Origin: Polyporus tsugae
Lineage: Eukaryota; Basidiomycota; Agaricomycetes; Polyporales; Polyporaceae
DNA: 64,000 nt
Direction: 5' to 3'
Assembly: GCA_024305745.1 (NCBI GenBank)
Contig: JAHRBS010000001.1
Location: forward strand, 2,418,001-2,482,000
Part shown: positions 24,538 through 35,141 of the stretch, in pieces
Layout: every line of letters begins with the position of its first letter
Numbering within the stretch: position 1 is the stretch's first letter
Notes under the pieces: model-generated
Seen by the model: the letters and a program-made list of their open reading frames with translations, nothing else
Databases searched by the model: none
What the model was told of the DNA's origin: nothing
Position numbers and translations under genes: made by a program

Positions 24538-25080
24538 TCAGTCGCAAGTCGTATGCAATCGAATTGCAACATGCGCACCGTTCGTAGATGGTGCGGCTTC
24601 GGTCTGAGCGCGCGACTTCTTCACGGATTCCTGGAGGTCTCACCGTGAGTACGCGCCGCATACAAGACGACTTCGGTGGCGACTTACCGCTAGTTCCACG
24701 GTGTGCTTGAGGAGGTCCTGGGCCTTCTTCTCCCAGGCCCTAGCCTGCTCTGCCTCCTCGGCAAGAGCGGATACTTCACGCATCGTCTCCTCGGAAAGAT
24801 TGGCCCTGCAGAAGAAGTTGAAGTTGTTAGCCTCGGACTCGGAACGTCGGAACGACGCGGTAAGCATAGCATACTCCTTCAGAAGGTCGGCGAGTTCTCG
24901 AGGGGATAAATCGACCTCGTCGTCCTGTTCGAGCAATGCGCGCAATCGTGGAGGAAGTTGGTCGGGGTCTAGATCCATGACTAGCCCGAGGCGCTGGATG
25001 AATTCGAGCATCTCTGGTACCTCCAATCCGGCCAGGGTGGTGGTGTCAGTCGTGAGGGGAGTCTTGGGGGAGTCGGCCAT
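24538..25080 (-). CDS. Unrecognised two-exon helical/coiled-coil protein, copy 2
   Basis: The paralogue of 9398-9946. It starts MADSPKTPLTT at 25,080. The core LDPDQLPPRLRALLEQ and LSPRELADLLKEYAML is identical to copy 1. The charged helix reads REVSALAEEAEQARAWEKK. The exon 1 donor is GTAAGT after VELA; exon 2 begins ESVKKSRAQTEAAPS and stops at 24,538. Relative to copy 1, the loop before the long helix has gained a few residues (SEANNFNFF) without breaking the frame, as expected if the protein is or was under selection. No family is recognised. Confidence 0.6.
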
Positions 25081-25933
25081 TGGGTTGAGTACAGGGGTGT
25101 TGACGTCCTTCCAGTTACTAGGGGTCAGGTTCACATATAACACGCTTCGGGAAGATCATAGAGATAATTGTATGCTGCCAAAGGGGACGACGACCTGACT
25201 TCAGGAGTGTGGGAGCAAGGGAAATTTGAGAAATGTCACCCACACTACCGGCGGAAGTCGTGAGGGCGATTATGGCAGCCACATGAGACGGGCTCACAGC
25301 GAAGCAGGCTAGATGGTGTAATTATTTGTGTGAAGCGATGGCAACATGGCATGCCGTATCGTATGACAGGTTGTGAGAGACTTCTCCGATCTAAGGACAA
25401 AGGCGGCTGAACGAACGTACTGACGCGCAAGCCTAGGGCAGCCGAACTTCTCGCACACGATGTTTCCGAAAACGGTACCATGAAACAGCTTGGGGTTTTC
25501 TTCGTGGTCATGCGCTCGCGCCCGATAAGCGTCGGTGGCTTTTTGCAGAGTGATCAGCAATATGTTACTGGTACGAAACTCGATACAGCCCACTCACCGC
25601 CCGCTGATATGGTCACCGCAACGTAACGGGCCTCTGAGAAGGGTGCCAGAGTCAAGGCGACATTCCATGTTGCGCGAAGTTTGAGGCCGCCACTCCTCGC
25701 TTACCTAAATACTCAGAAGTATGCCCGGTGAGGGCCTACGGGACTGGAGGGCGGGAGTGATACGTCAGGTCAGACACAGTATCCACTCGTACGGATAGAA
25801 GCAATGGCCCATCAACAAAGCAACAGCATAGACATAAGCAATACGACATCAAGCGTAAAATGTAAACAACGAAATCCGGGACAATGGACAGGGCAAGAAC
25901 AGCGAAAAGCAAATTGAGTACATGCCTTGAGGC
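25081..25933. other. Intergenic stretch, no gene seen
   Basis: Matches 9,947-10,927 with deletions. No conserved open frame and no clear regulatory motif were seen. Confidence 0.45.
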
Positions 25934-27236
25934 TCATGCCTTTGGAGTCGGCATGGGGGGTATACATAGCAGAAAACGCGGGATCAGGCGAAAATAGAGG
26001 TAGAAAAGGTCCTTCAGAGCATTGTCGATACTATCATCCTCGCGTTGGACAAGACGACCGCGGAGTTGCCACTGGGACAATTTCGCGAGGACTGTCCGAA
26101 ACGTCTCAACTACCTCAGACATCGTCGGACGGCTCGTTGGATCGGCGCTGACCATAGACTCGACGAGAGGTTCCACGAACGTGAGGTTCGAATATTTCTG
26201 TCATGACACAATGAGCAAACACAAACTTGGGCGCAAGTGCTATCGAGATAAACCTGCAAGAAGTCTTTCCTGATGACGTTTCCCAGGAGGTAGACATCGG
26301 CCGGAAAGGGATCCCGGGCACTAGTGTTGTCCTCCTGGTACTCAGGAACAGTGCGGTCAGCGCTGAGAATTGGTACGGCTGTGGGGTTCGCATCGTTCTC
26401 CTCAAACTGCCGGGCGATACCGAAGTCGATCAGATAGTACTTCACAGGACGCCTCGTCCGCGAGTAGTACTTCGCGAATCTGGAGTAATCAGGCGTCAAG
26501 AATGTGTCCCTAGGATGAAATCCGTTGGGATACATGGGACGAGCATCCATCATGATATTGAGCGACATGCAATCGCTACAAGTATTCAATGAGCGGATGT
26601 ATAGGGAGCATGGGGTAAAATACGGACCGATGGGCAACGTGGTGCTCGTGCATAAGTTGCAATCCCTGGGTAAAGCTGTCTATGAGAAGGAATACGCCAC
26701 ACGGGGTCAAGTCTTACCTCAAAAACTTGACGCAAGAACTCCACAGCTTCTCCAATAGTCTGAAATGCCGGGTTGACGTATCGCCTGAGGTGTGGCATGA
26801 CGATGATGATAGTGTTCTCGTTTGTGGGATCTTGTAGGACTTCATAGATGGGACAGCAGTGGTTGCGAGGGTCGGCAGAGATGGATCCGGTGGAAAAGTA
26901 CTGGGCAATTTTGAGCTCATAGGGATGCACTGTCCTGTTGATACGTTTCATCAGGACCACCGTTTTGTCGCTCGTACGGGTCGCATCCATGACGATTGGC
27001 CGCTGTGAATGATTTCAGGAGCGAACTACATCGACTGAAAGAGAAGAGGAACGTACAACTGCCCTCTGCGAATCCTCACAAGAGTGGGGCGACTTCTTCG
27101 TTCCACTCCAAGAAGGAACCCAGTCGGGCTTGTAGCGGGGACGGAGCGTATAGCCACACTGCCGGAGCCATTCATAATGGTCCCGCCAATAGACCTCTAG
27201 ACTGTCTAGTTCAAAGTCTGGATTAATGGAGACCAT
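25934..27236 (-). CDS. Fungal protein-kinase-like protein, copy C2
   Basis: Starts MVSINPDFELDSLE at 27,236 with YWRDHYEWLRQCGYTLRPRY. Exon 2 has VVLMKRINR and HPYELKI with IIVMPHLRRY. The loop exon GLQLMHEHHVAHR joins DCMSLNIMMD, giving HRD and Asn. Exon 4 has YYLIDFGIARQF, SADRTVPEY and DPFPADVYLLGN. The last exon has DPTSRPTMSEVVETF and ends at 25,934. The frame is intact. It is the most diverged C copy: PVKYYLIDFGIA and RTVPEY differ from C1 and C3. Gene a3 starts 632 bp away on the other strand. Confidence 0.78.
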
Positions 27237-27867
27237 GAGGCATCTAGGGGAGTATCAACGTAGCAGAGGAGTGGTCGGGACCAGAGAAACTTGCCAGTGG
27301 AAGCGACACTGACCGAACATTTGACTCGCCGGGGTGGAGATGAGCCAGGCAGGCGGCGCTAACCGCAACCTGATGGCGTACCACGTGCACGCCGCCCATG
27401 CGTCCAGACTTCTCACGTATACACGGTATTCCACAGCGCCCTCAGGATTCCCTCTGGCACGCTGACTACTCCTCCCCGGATTCTCAGCAAAGTCCGCTGT
27501 CCACGGCTGCCGTCAAGCCAGTCGTAAACGGCTCGACAGCTATTACTCACATGCAGGTCGACCAATGTCTGAATCACCGTACGGTGGTCTCATTTCTTAA
27601 GCCGAGCGGTCTGGCAGGAACGACGCAAGCTTCTGACCACTTCTAGTGCCGAACCAATCTGGCCAGACTCATCCTGCAATAATACACTACATGCCGGAAC
27701 ACTTTGTCGTTTTCTGGGATGTCTTCACGCAGGCGTGTGAATGATGATTGCGGTTACGTACGCAGGTGTGTATGAAATTTAAGCTTAAGGCGGCCGGTCG
27801 AGTGCGACTAACCCCCCCTCGATACTTCTTCACTGATACCCCAATACCCTGTCATCTTCGCTCTCCC
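27237..27867. promoter_or_regulatory. Divergent intergenic region between kinase C2 and gene a3
   Basis: The head-to-head interval equivalent to 12,233-12,844. The near-palindromic TTCACGCAGGCGTGTGAA is at 27,724-27,741 and GTGTATGAAATTTAAG at 27,768-27,783. Spacing between the two and to the start codon of gene 'a' is close to that in unit 2. These are candidate shared regulatory sites; no factor is proposed. Confidence 0.4.
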
Positions 27868-28746
27868 ATGTTGACTGCGATGGCTGCAGGTGCCACGGTG
27901 GCGGCAACAATGTCCCATCTTGCTGATGCTACAGACTATGTCGTACAGCTGCAGAAGCTCCTCAAGGCCACTGAAGCTGCGCTTGACACGGCGGATAAAC
28001 TCAAGACATCCAGCAACCGCTGGTTTAGGCTGTTCAAGCCTGTCCTCACCGCTCGGGCTCACTATAAGGAGGCGCTGGATGTCTATGCTGTTGCAATAGA
28101 GACGATCACACCTTGCATTGATGCAATGGACCCGGAGGATGCACTGGCATTCCTGAATATGGCCACCGCGTATGTTCACTCTGCACTCTGAGTTCTTTTT
28201 TGACTGTGACTCAATGGGTATCTAGGCTTCTCGACTTGAGGAAGACTATATATGAAAACAAATCATACAACAAAAAGCTTTGTGTCAAACTCTTGGAGGA
28301 TTCCCATGTTCTCCGTGAAAATGCGGGGGTATGTTTGCGAGCCGACTTGGCACCACTGGCACTGCACTGTCAACGCTGATAACTATCTCCTTAGAGATCA
28401 AAGCACGACGTAGAGCTGAAACAACTCAAGCACAAGATAAGGCTGACCACCATCAATGACGCCTCACAGGCGGGAACTCGAGCCCCTTCCTCCGCCACGC
28501 ACAGTAAGTATCACTTTGCTCGCTGGGTCCACACAGTCTAAGGCCCCTGCTCTAGGTAGCGCGGCTACCTCAGGGACTGTCGTGGGTTGCGCAGCAGCAA
28601 CCCGGGACCCCTTTCTCGATCCCCGCGATCCAGCTGCTATGAGTACGTGAAATCCACGCTTTCCACCGTGACTGTCATCGCTTACAAGACCAAAACCTTC
28701 AGCTAACCTTGACGCCTCTGGATCGTTCGCGCAGGTGTCATTCTAA
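27868..28746 (+). CDS. Unrecognised five-exon protein, copy a3 (about 208 aa)
   Basis: Exons: 27,868-28,169, 28,226-28,328, 28,395-28,503, 28,574-28,642 and 28,703-28,746. The exon 4 acceptor could instead be at 28,555, which also keeps the frame. Exon 1 is clearly homologous to a1 and a2 (LTARAHYKEALDVY). Later exons are strongly diverged (DLRKTIYENKSYNKKL, then ELKQLKHKIRLTTINDASQ) but keep intron positions and phases and end in TAA at 28,744-28,746. Such divergence with an open frame suggests it is a gene under selection and not a dead copy. No domain is recognised. Confidence 0.55.
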
Positions 28747-29659
28747 GATGATCAGACCAGCCCCGACTTGTCGCACCATGCATATACCTCTACATCTGTC
28801 ATCGGAGTGTCTCCTTGCCAGATGTATCTGCTGACTTTCTATGCGCCTTCTTTGATATCGTGTTATGTGTCGCTTTACCTTGTGCTGTCCCATGTACTTG
28901 TTACACATATGTTGATGGTCTCTCTCAGCGACGAAATTGTGGGCACTTTTCCGGGTGCCATACATGATATCGGCACGACACGATGCGCGTGTTCACCGGC
29001 GCCGGGATACCAGACCAATCCACAGGTGCAAGGGGGCTTCTATCGGCGACTATGCCTAATCTTTCTCCATAACAACATCTAAACCGACGGCGTGTGGAGT
29101 TGCGCTTGACCCGCGGGCCCAGGTTGACAACGCGACAGTCGCACACACCGACAGGACCTTCGGAGAGCGCACACACCGGTCCATGGATTCCCCTATCAGG
29201 ACCTAATCAATTCCCGCTCTAGCGGACACATACGCCCACAAACCATCATTCCATCCCAGACCATAATAACGGCTGTCGTACGAGTGACCGGCCCGCATGA
29301 GAAATGAGAAAGAGTCTAATGCCACCGTCCAAGACAGGCTTGTCCCCGCCTCGATTTGGCCCGGCCTCCGAGGCTGTTGCAGATATCAGGAGAAGACGGA
29401 TTGTTCCTTGCCAGCGGAAATGCATGCATAGTAGGTACCACACAGATGACAGCTTTTCCTTAGAGATAGGACGGTTGCACCCACATGGTTCATCTAACCG
29501 TGCGCTGAGACATTAACTGCGACAGAGGAAGTCTACAAGCGTGCGATGGTAGCCAACAGCACAAACGGCAACAATATGAAATAATCAATACATCCCAAGA
29601 ACCAGTATGACGGTCCGAGAAAGAACAGCGGAAAGGAGGAACTCGAACGTATGCCTGCC
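28747..29659. other. Intergenic stretch, no gene seen
   Basis: About 0.9 kb between a3 and kinase C3, where the other units have the 1140-1380 type remnant. At 28,940-29,010 (-) a weak trace reading SGIPAPVNTRIV may be a third, badly decayed copy of that remnant. Nothing else stands out. Confidence 0.4.
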
Positions 29660-30965
29660 TCATGAGTTCGGACTCGTCGGCATGGGGGGAATACATAGGA
29701 GAAAGTTCGGGAGTAGACGGAAATAGAGGTAGTAGACATCCTTTAGCGCATTGGTGATGCTGCCGTCTTTGCCACGGACAAGACGAGCATGCAATTGCCA
29801 CCGGGACAGTTTCGCGAGAACCGTCCGGAATGTCTCAACGACCTAAAGCATGGTTGGACGGCTCGCTAGGTCGGCGCTGACCATGGACTCGACGAGAGGC
29901 TCTATGAATGTGAGATTCAAGTACTTCTGTAAATGAGACAAATGAGCGAAGGTGGGGCGGGCCGTGGATGATCTACAAACCAGCAAGAAGTCCTTCTTGA
30001 TAGCGTTTCCAAGAAGGTAGACGTCAGTCGGAAAGGGATCCCGGGCACTATCCTCGTCCTCCTGGAATTCGGGCACAGAGCGGTCAGCGCTGAGAATCGG
30101 TACCGCCGTGGGGTTGGGGTCGTCTTCCTCGAACTGCCGGGAGATACCGAAGTCGATCAGGTAGTACCTCACAGGACGCCTCGTCCGCGAGTAGTACTTG
30201 GCGATTCTGGAGTAATCGGGTGTCAAGAATGTTTCGCGAGGATGAAATCCGTCGGGATACATGGGACGGGCATCCATCATGATATTAAGCGTCATACAAT
30301 CACTAAAGCAGGCCATATGAGGGAATTATCTTAATATAAGAGATGAAACACAAACCAATGGGCGACGCGGTGTTCGTGCATAAACTGCAACCCCTGGATA
30401 CAGCGGATATGAGAAAGGACGTGCCAAACGAACTTAAGCCTTACCTCGAAAACCTGGCGGAAATAGTGCATAGCCTCCCCGATAGTTTTGAAGCTCGGGT
30501 CAATGTATCTCCTCAGGCAGGGCATGACGATGATGCTGGTGTTGACGTCCGTAGGATCTTGAAGCACTTCGTAGATAGGACAACAGTGGTTGCGAGGATC
30601 GGAAGAGATGGGACCGGTGGATCGGAAGTACTGGCCGATGTCGATCTCGTATGGATGCACCGACCTGTCGATGCGTTTCATCTGGACCGTCTCTTTGTCG
30701 CTCTCACGAATTGCGTCCATGAGCATTGGTCGCTGTGAATGAAGTCAGCAGCTGACTACGTGCAATTCAATGAAGATAAACATACAATCACATTCCACGC
30801 ATCCTCACAAGAGTAAGGGGATTTCTTCGTTCCCGTCCAGGATGGAACCCAGTCAGGCTTGTAGCGAGGACGTAGAGTGTAGCCGCACTGCCGGAGCCAT
30901 TCATAATGATCTCGCCAGTATACCTCCAGAACACCCAGCTCAAAGTTGGGTTCGAGGAAGACCAT
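29660..30965 (-). pseudogene. Kinase C3 with a nonsense codon before the C-terminal tail
   Basis: Exon 1 starts MVFLEPNFELGVLE at 30,965 with YWRDHYEWLRQCGYTLRPRY. The N-lobe (TVQMKRID, HPYEIDI), HRD with DCMTLNIMMD, YYLIDFGISRQF, SADRSVPEF and DPFPTDVYLLGN are intact and almost the same as C1. In the last exon, SRPTML is followed by TAG at 29,845-29,843, where C1 has Lys. The frame beyond it stays open and still encodes VVETF, a basic tail and IPPMPTSPNS to a TGA at 29,660. The truncated product would keep nearly all of the kinase domain but lose about 60 C-terminal residues. It may therefore be a young pseudogene or a shortened active form. Confidence 0.7.
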
Positions 30966-31679
30966 GGTATATGCTAGAGCGTATCAATGTGGAAGAGAGG
31001 GATGGACCAGGGAAACCTGCCAGTAGCCGCGACTCGGATATCTACGAAGCAGAGCTCGAAGCTAGGGAGAGGGTGATAACCAAACGGAACCTAAAACTTC
31101 ATAATGGTTGAGGGATAAGGGTGCCGCCACAGTTATAAGACGAGTCATACCTGGGGCAACGTCGTGACCTGGAATGTGTCGAGGGACAGGGAGGTAGCCA
31201 CCCAGTCCAAATCGGGAGCCATTGGAGTAAAATGGCCGGCGCCGGGGACTGCAGCTGTTCCTTGATTCAACAATTAGTCAGATCTATGTCCCTGGCCGAA
31301 CGAAAGAAGGCACTGACCGCTCACTGACCGCTCGAACCAGCAGCCCCACACTTAGATCCGCATTCTGTTGGTGAATAGACTAGAAGTTTCTAGAGCTTCC
31401 GGCCTCAGCGCTGAAACACGTGGCCGTCCGCGTCGACGACTCCAGCGAGCGGCAACGAGTGGCCAAGCTAAACATGTTGCTGATGGCCGCTGGGAATGAG
31501 GCTAAACGGTTCGCTGGAGTAAGACAATGGCACACATCGATACAACCGAGTCACTTGTGGGTTGCATGTGGGGCGTTGAAGGGGCAATAGACAACGGATT
31601 CGCATAGGGATATAGGCAAGGGATCTACAACAGTACAACAGCCAACATGGGCGAAAGCACCGGGAGGCGTCACTAGAGA
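30966..31679. other. Intergenic stretch, no gene seen
   Basis: About 0.7 kb between C3's start and A3's stop. The part near A3 (31,560-31,679) resembles the DNA below A1 at 1,450-1,569. No coding signal was recognised. Confidence 0.4.
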
Positions 31680-33021
31680 CTACGAAGGCACGGGCATCGC
31701 GGACTTGCGCGAGAGAACATAGCGAATCGTTCGAATCATGTGGCGGGTGTTGCGATACCAGCCCACGATGGTCTCCTCGTAGACGGGGACCGGGCGTGAC
31801 CGCCAAGTCCAAAATCGGACACGTTTCAGTAGCTCGTCGAATCGACATACCACCTCACCTATCTTTGGTCTCTTCGAGGGGTCGGGCTGGATCATATCTC
31901 GCACGAGGGGTGCCAAAAATTCCATTCCGTGGTAGCTCTGGGTGAAAGGAACGTAAGTCAGAGCACTGGGCGAAACGGTTAAGGTCCTTGCGTACCTGCA
32001 GGACAGACTGCTGTATCACGTTTCCGACATAGTATATATCAGTCGGAAACGAATCGAGTAGTTCCCCGTTCCAGTTCTTGAACTCGGGAACGGACTTATC
32101 GCCACCTCGGATGGGGTGTTCGCGACGAGGGCCATCCTCGGGCTTGTAACGCCTGGACAAACCGAAATCGATGAAGTAGTACCTCACCGGACGTGCCGTA
32201 CGTGTTGAGTGCTTGGCAGAACCTCGATAGTCTAGAGACTTTTCAGGCGTTCGGGGGTGGAACATTTGCGGGAACATGGGCCGAGGGTCGAACATGATGT
32301 TGGTGTCTGTGCAGTCTCTGTTTGGCTCAATAACTGCTGGAGCTGCGATATTGTGGACATACCTGTGCGCTACATGCAATTCGTGCAGATATTGCAAGCC
32401 CTGGGAAGGCTGAATTAGCAAAAGCAAGCAGGCAGCGCGAGAACATTACCTCGAAAATTTGCTGTATGAAAGATAGTACTTCACCAACCGTCTGCCAAGA
32501 GGGATCGTTGCAAGCACGAAGGAGGGGTAGAACTATGATGGTGAAATTCGGCTCATCGGGGACACTGAACACGTCGAGTATGGGTACACAGTGGTTGCGG
32601 GGGTCGGAACGGAGGGGTTCTGAAGAGAGATACCCGGATATCTCGACCTCGTGAGGGTTGCGCTCGTTGTCCACTAGTTTCAACGCTACGAGCGAGCTAT
32701 CAGAGATGCGGACAGCATCCAGAATATAACCCGACTGAAGACTAGATGTTAGCAGCCCGCAAGCCAGGAAGAAGGTTTGAAACGCACAAGCGCTACATGC
32801 CAATCCTCGAAATGCCACGGAAACCTGTCTGGATGTGCTTTCCAGGACGGCTTCCATCCAGGCCGATAACGAGGACGAAGCCTGTAACCGCGTTCTGCCA
32901 ACCACATCTGACGATCGCGCCACCATGCTTCGGCCTCGGGAAGCTTGTCATCGGGCCGAGTTGGGCGAAAGAGAACGGAGTCCGGTTGTTGGGGATCCTC
33001 TGCCAAAGAGTCATAGACCAT
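31680..33021 (-). CDS. Fungal protein-kinase-like protein, copy A3
   Basis: Nearly identical to A1 through exons and introns. It starts MVYDSLAEDPQQPDS at 33,021, with WWRDRQMWLAERGYRLRPRY. Key motifs: VALKLVD, NPHEVEI, HRDCTDTN across the intron, YYFIDFGLSRRY, GGDKSVPEF and FPTDIYYVGN. The last exon has DPSKRPKIGEVVCRF and ends at 31,680. Small differences from A1 include DSFPTD for DPFPTD and PRREHP for PPREHP. The frame is intact. Confidence 0.8.
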
Positions 33022-33353
33022 GGAATGCGGTGGAGAGGATCCGGAGAACAGGCGAAGAGGCTGAGCAGCAGCCGATGTGGTTCAGAGGAGGAGCGAGAAC
33101 GATGGGAATTGGACGGACGGGTGATCAACAGGAAGGCCGGGCCGACTCGGCGTCGGCATCGGCGCTTTGCCATAAAGCCGTCGCTCACGCCAAACGTCAT
33201 CATCACGGGCGAGGCGGGTGTCCATACTGACTACAAAGCTACAAGTGCCCATGCGAGATAGCAGCAGCCCAAACAACAGTTCCAGGGTCTCAGCAGCGCT
33301 CGCTATATTGCCAACATTTTCATCATTTGAGGTAAACGCGACTGTAAGAGCAC

Positions 33354-34700
33354 TTAAGGAGTGGGAAGTGCGGGTGTGCCCCGCAAAACGCGAACCCTTG
33401 TCTGAAAGTAGTGCTTCAACGACCTGAAGAACCCAACGATCGCAAATTCGTCTCCGTACACGACTCGCGACCGGAGCTTGCGCTCGGACAACGAGCCACG
33501 GAGCTCCTCGAACCGCGAGCGCGTCAGGCTGATCGTTGGTCGCTTCGACGGGTCTTTCTGCACCATGTCGTTAATCAATGGTTGCATGAACTCGAAGCCG
33601 TACGCTCTCTACGACGCAGTCAGCAAGACCTCGGAACTCGGCCGACGACAGGGACGTACCTCGAGAAATCCGGTTCGAATCAGGTTCCCGAGGTAGTAGA
33701 TATCCGTCCAGAAAGGGTTCTGGGGCTCGTCTGTGCCCTCGAACTCGGGCACGGATTTATCCCCACCGACGATGATATCTTCCAGCGGGGAAGTGTCGTC
33801 CGATCCATATCGGCGAGAGATGCCGAAATCGATGTAGTAATACTTCACGGGTCGTTCAGTCCGGGTGAATCTGCGAACGCGGCGTCGGAAGTCGTAACTC
33901 CTCCCCCGGTCAACGGGATGAGGGATTTCAGAGTAGAGCGGTGCCAGATCCAACATAACGTTGAACACCATGATATCACTGCGGAAAGTTTAGGCGATTC
34001 CACAGAAAAGACCGAAAATTGCTCACCGGTGAGCAACATGCTGTGAGTGTATCAATTCAAGACCCTAGAATGCAATTGCGTCAGTCAGTCATCACAAAGC
34101 ACCAGCGACGCGGAAGCGCACGTCATACCTCGAAAAGCTGGCGGAAACACTCGACAGCTTCGCCTACAGTCTTGAAACGCACTTCATGGTAGCGCATAAG
34201 ATATGGCATGACCAAGAAAACCATGGATTCTTCAAGAGGTGACTGAAGGACATCGTATATGGGCACAGAATGATTGCGGGAATCCGAAGCGAGAGGTTCG
34301 GCAGAGAAACACTTGCCGATCTCGACCTCGTAAGGGTGGACGGCCTTGTTCACTTTCTTCAGCACAACCACGCGACCGTCCGAAATACGGATCGCGTCCA
34401 TGATCACAAGTCTCTGGTGCATCCTCCTAGTTAACATGACAGTGAAACAATCAAAAAACATCCTGGACACACCATGGGTACCAGCCCGTCCTCGAAATCC
34501 TCGTCGTCCTTCTTCGTTCCAGCCCATGACGCCTTCCAGTCAGGATGATACCGCGGGCGAAGCATGTAGCCTTAGTCTTGAAGCCATGGCTGATGGTCCC
34601 GCCAGAAGTATTCGGCGGTGACGTAGCCCCCTCGGAAGTTCTTGAAAAATAACTTGTCGTCAGCGTACGGACGGGTGCGCTTCTCCGTTTCTTGGGCCAT
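33354..34700 (-). pseudogene. Kinase B3 with a nonsense codon in exon 1
   Basis: The start MAQETEKRTRPYADDKLFF at 34,700 and the signature FWRDHQPWLQ are followed by Asp and then TAA at 34,574-34,572, where B1 and B2 read QEQGYMLRPRY. All later exons remain open: VVVLKKV, HPYEVEI, GLEFIHSQHVAHR, HRDIMVFNVMLD, YYYIDFGISRRY, GGDKSVPEF, PFWTDIYYLGN, DPSKRPTIS, ending at 33,354. Translation would stop about 50 residues in, before the kinase domain. Re-initiation at an internal Met (such as the one before DAIRISDG) is possible but unsupported. The clean downstream frame argues for very recent inactivation or an error in the sequence. Confidence 0.75.
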
Positions 34701-35141
34701 CTCGCAACAGGGATGTAACTGGACGAGGTAAGTAGTGCAAGAGAGGGGGAGCACGCTGCGTCCGCCACTCCATCATGAGCACAGATATCGACGACGGACG
34801 GCCGCGTGAGATGAACCCTTTCCCATGCACCCACAAACCCACACCGCCCATCACGGCGGGAGCATTCGTGATCGATACCCACGCAATCGACAAAGACAAT
34901 TGTTCCCTCCCCCATGATGATGGAAGGCAACAGAAGGGCAGAGGACGGCGGAACCGACTTCCGCTTGAAAGTACGTAGGCAGTGAAACCCCATGCGCAAC
35001 TGCGAACCTCGAGGATGGCTCAAGATGACGGCGAACACTGTCTGTCAAGTCGAACCGAGACACATTGATGGTATAGCTAGCTGCGAAAGACCCTACATAC
35101 ACATATTACCGTCAGTCCATTACAGACAACATACACACATC

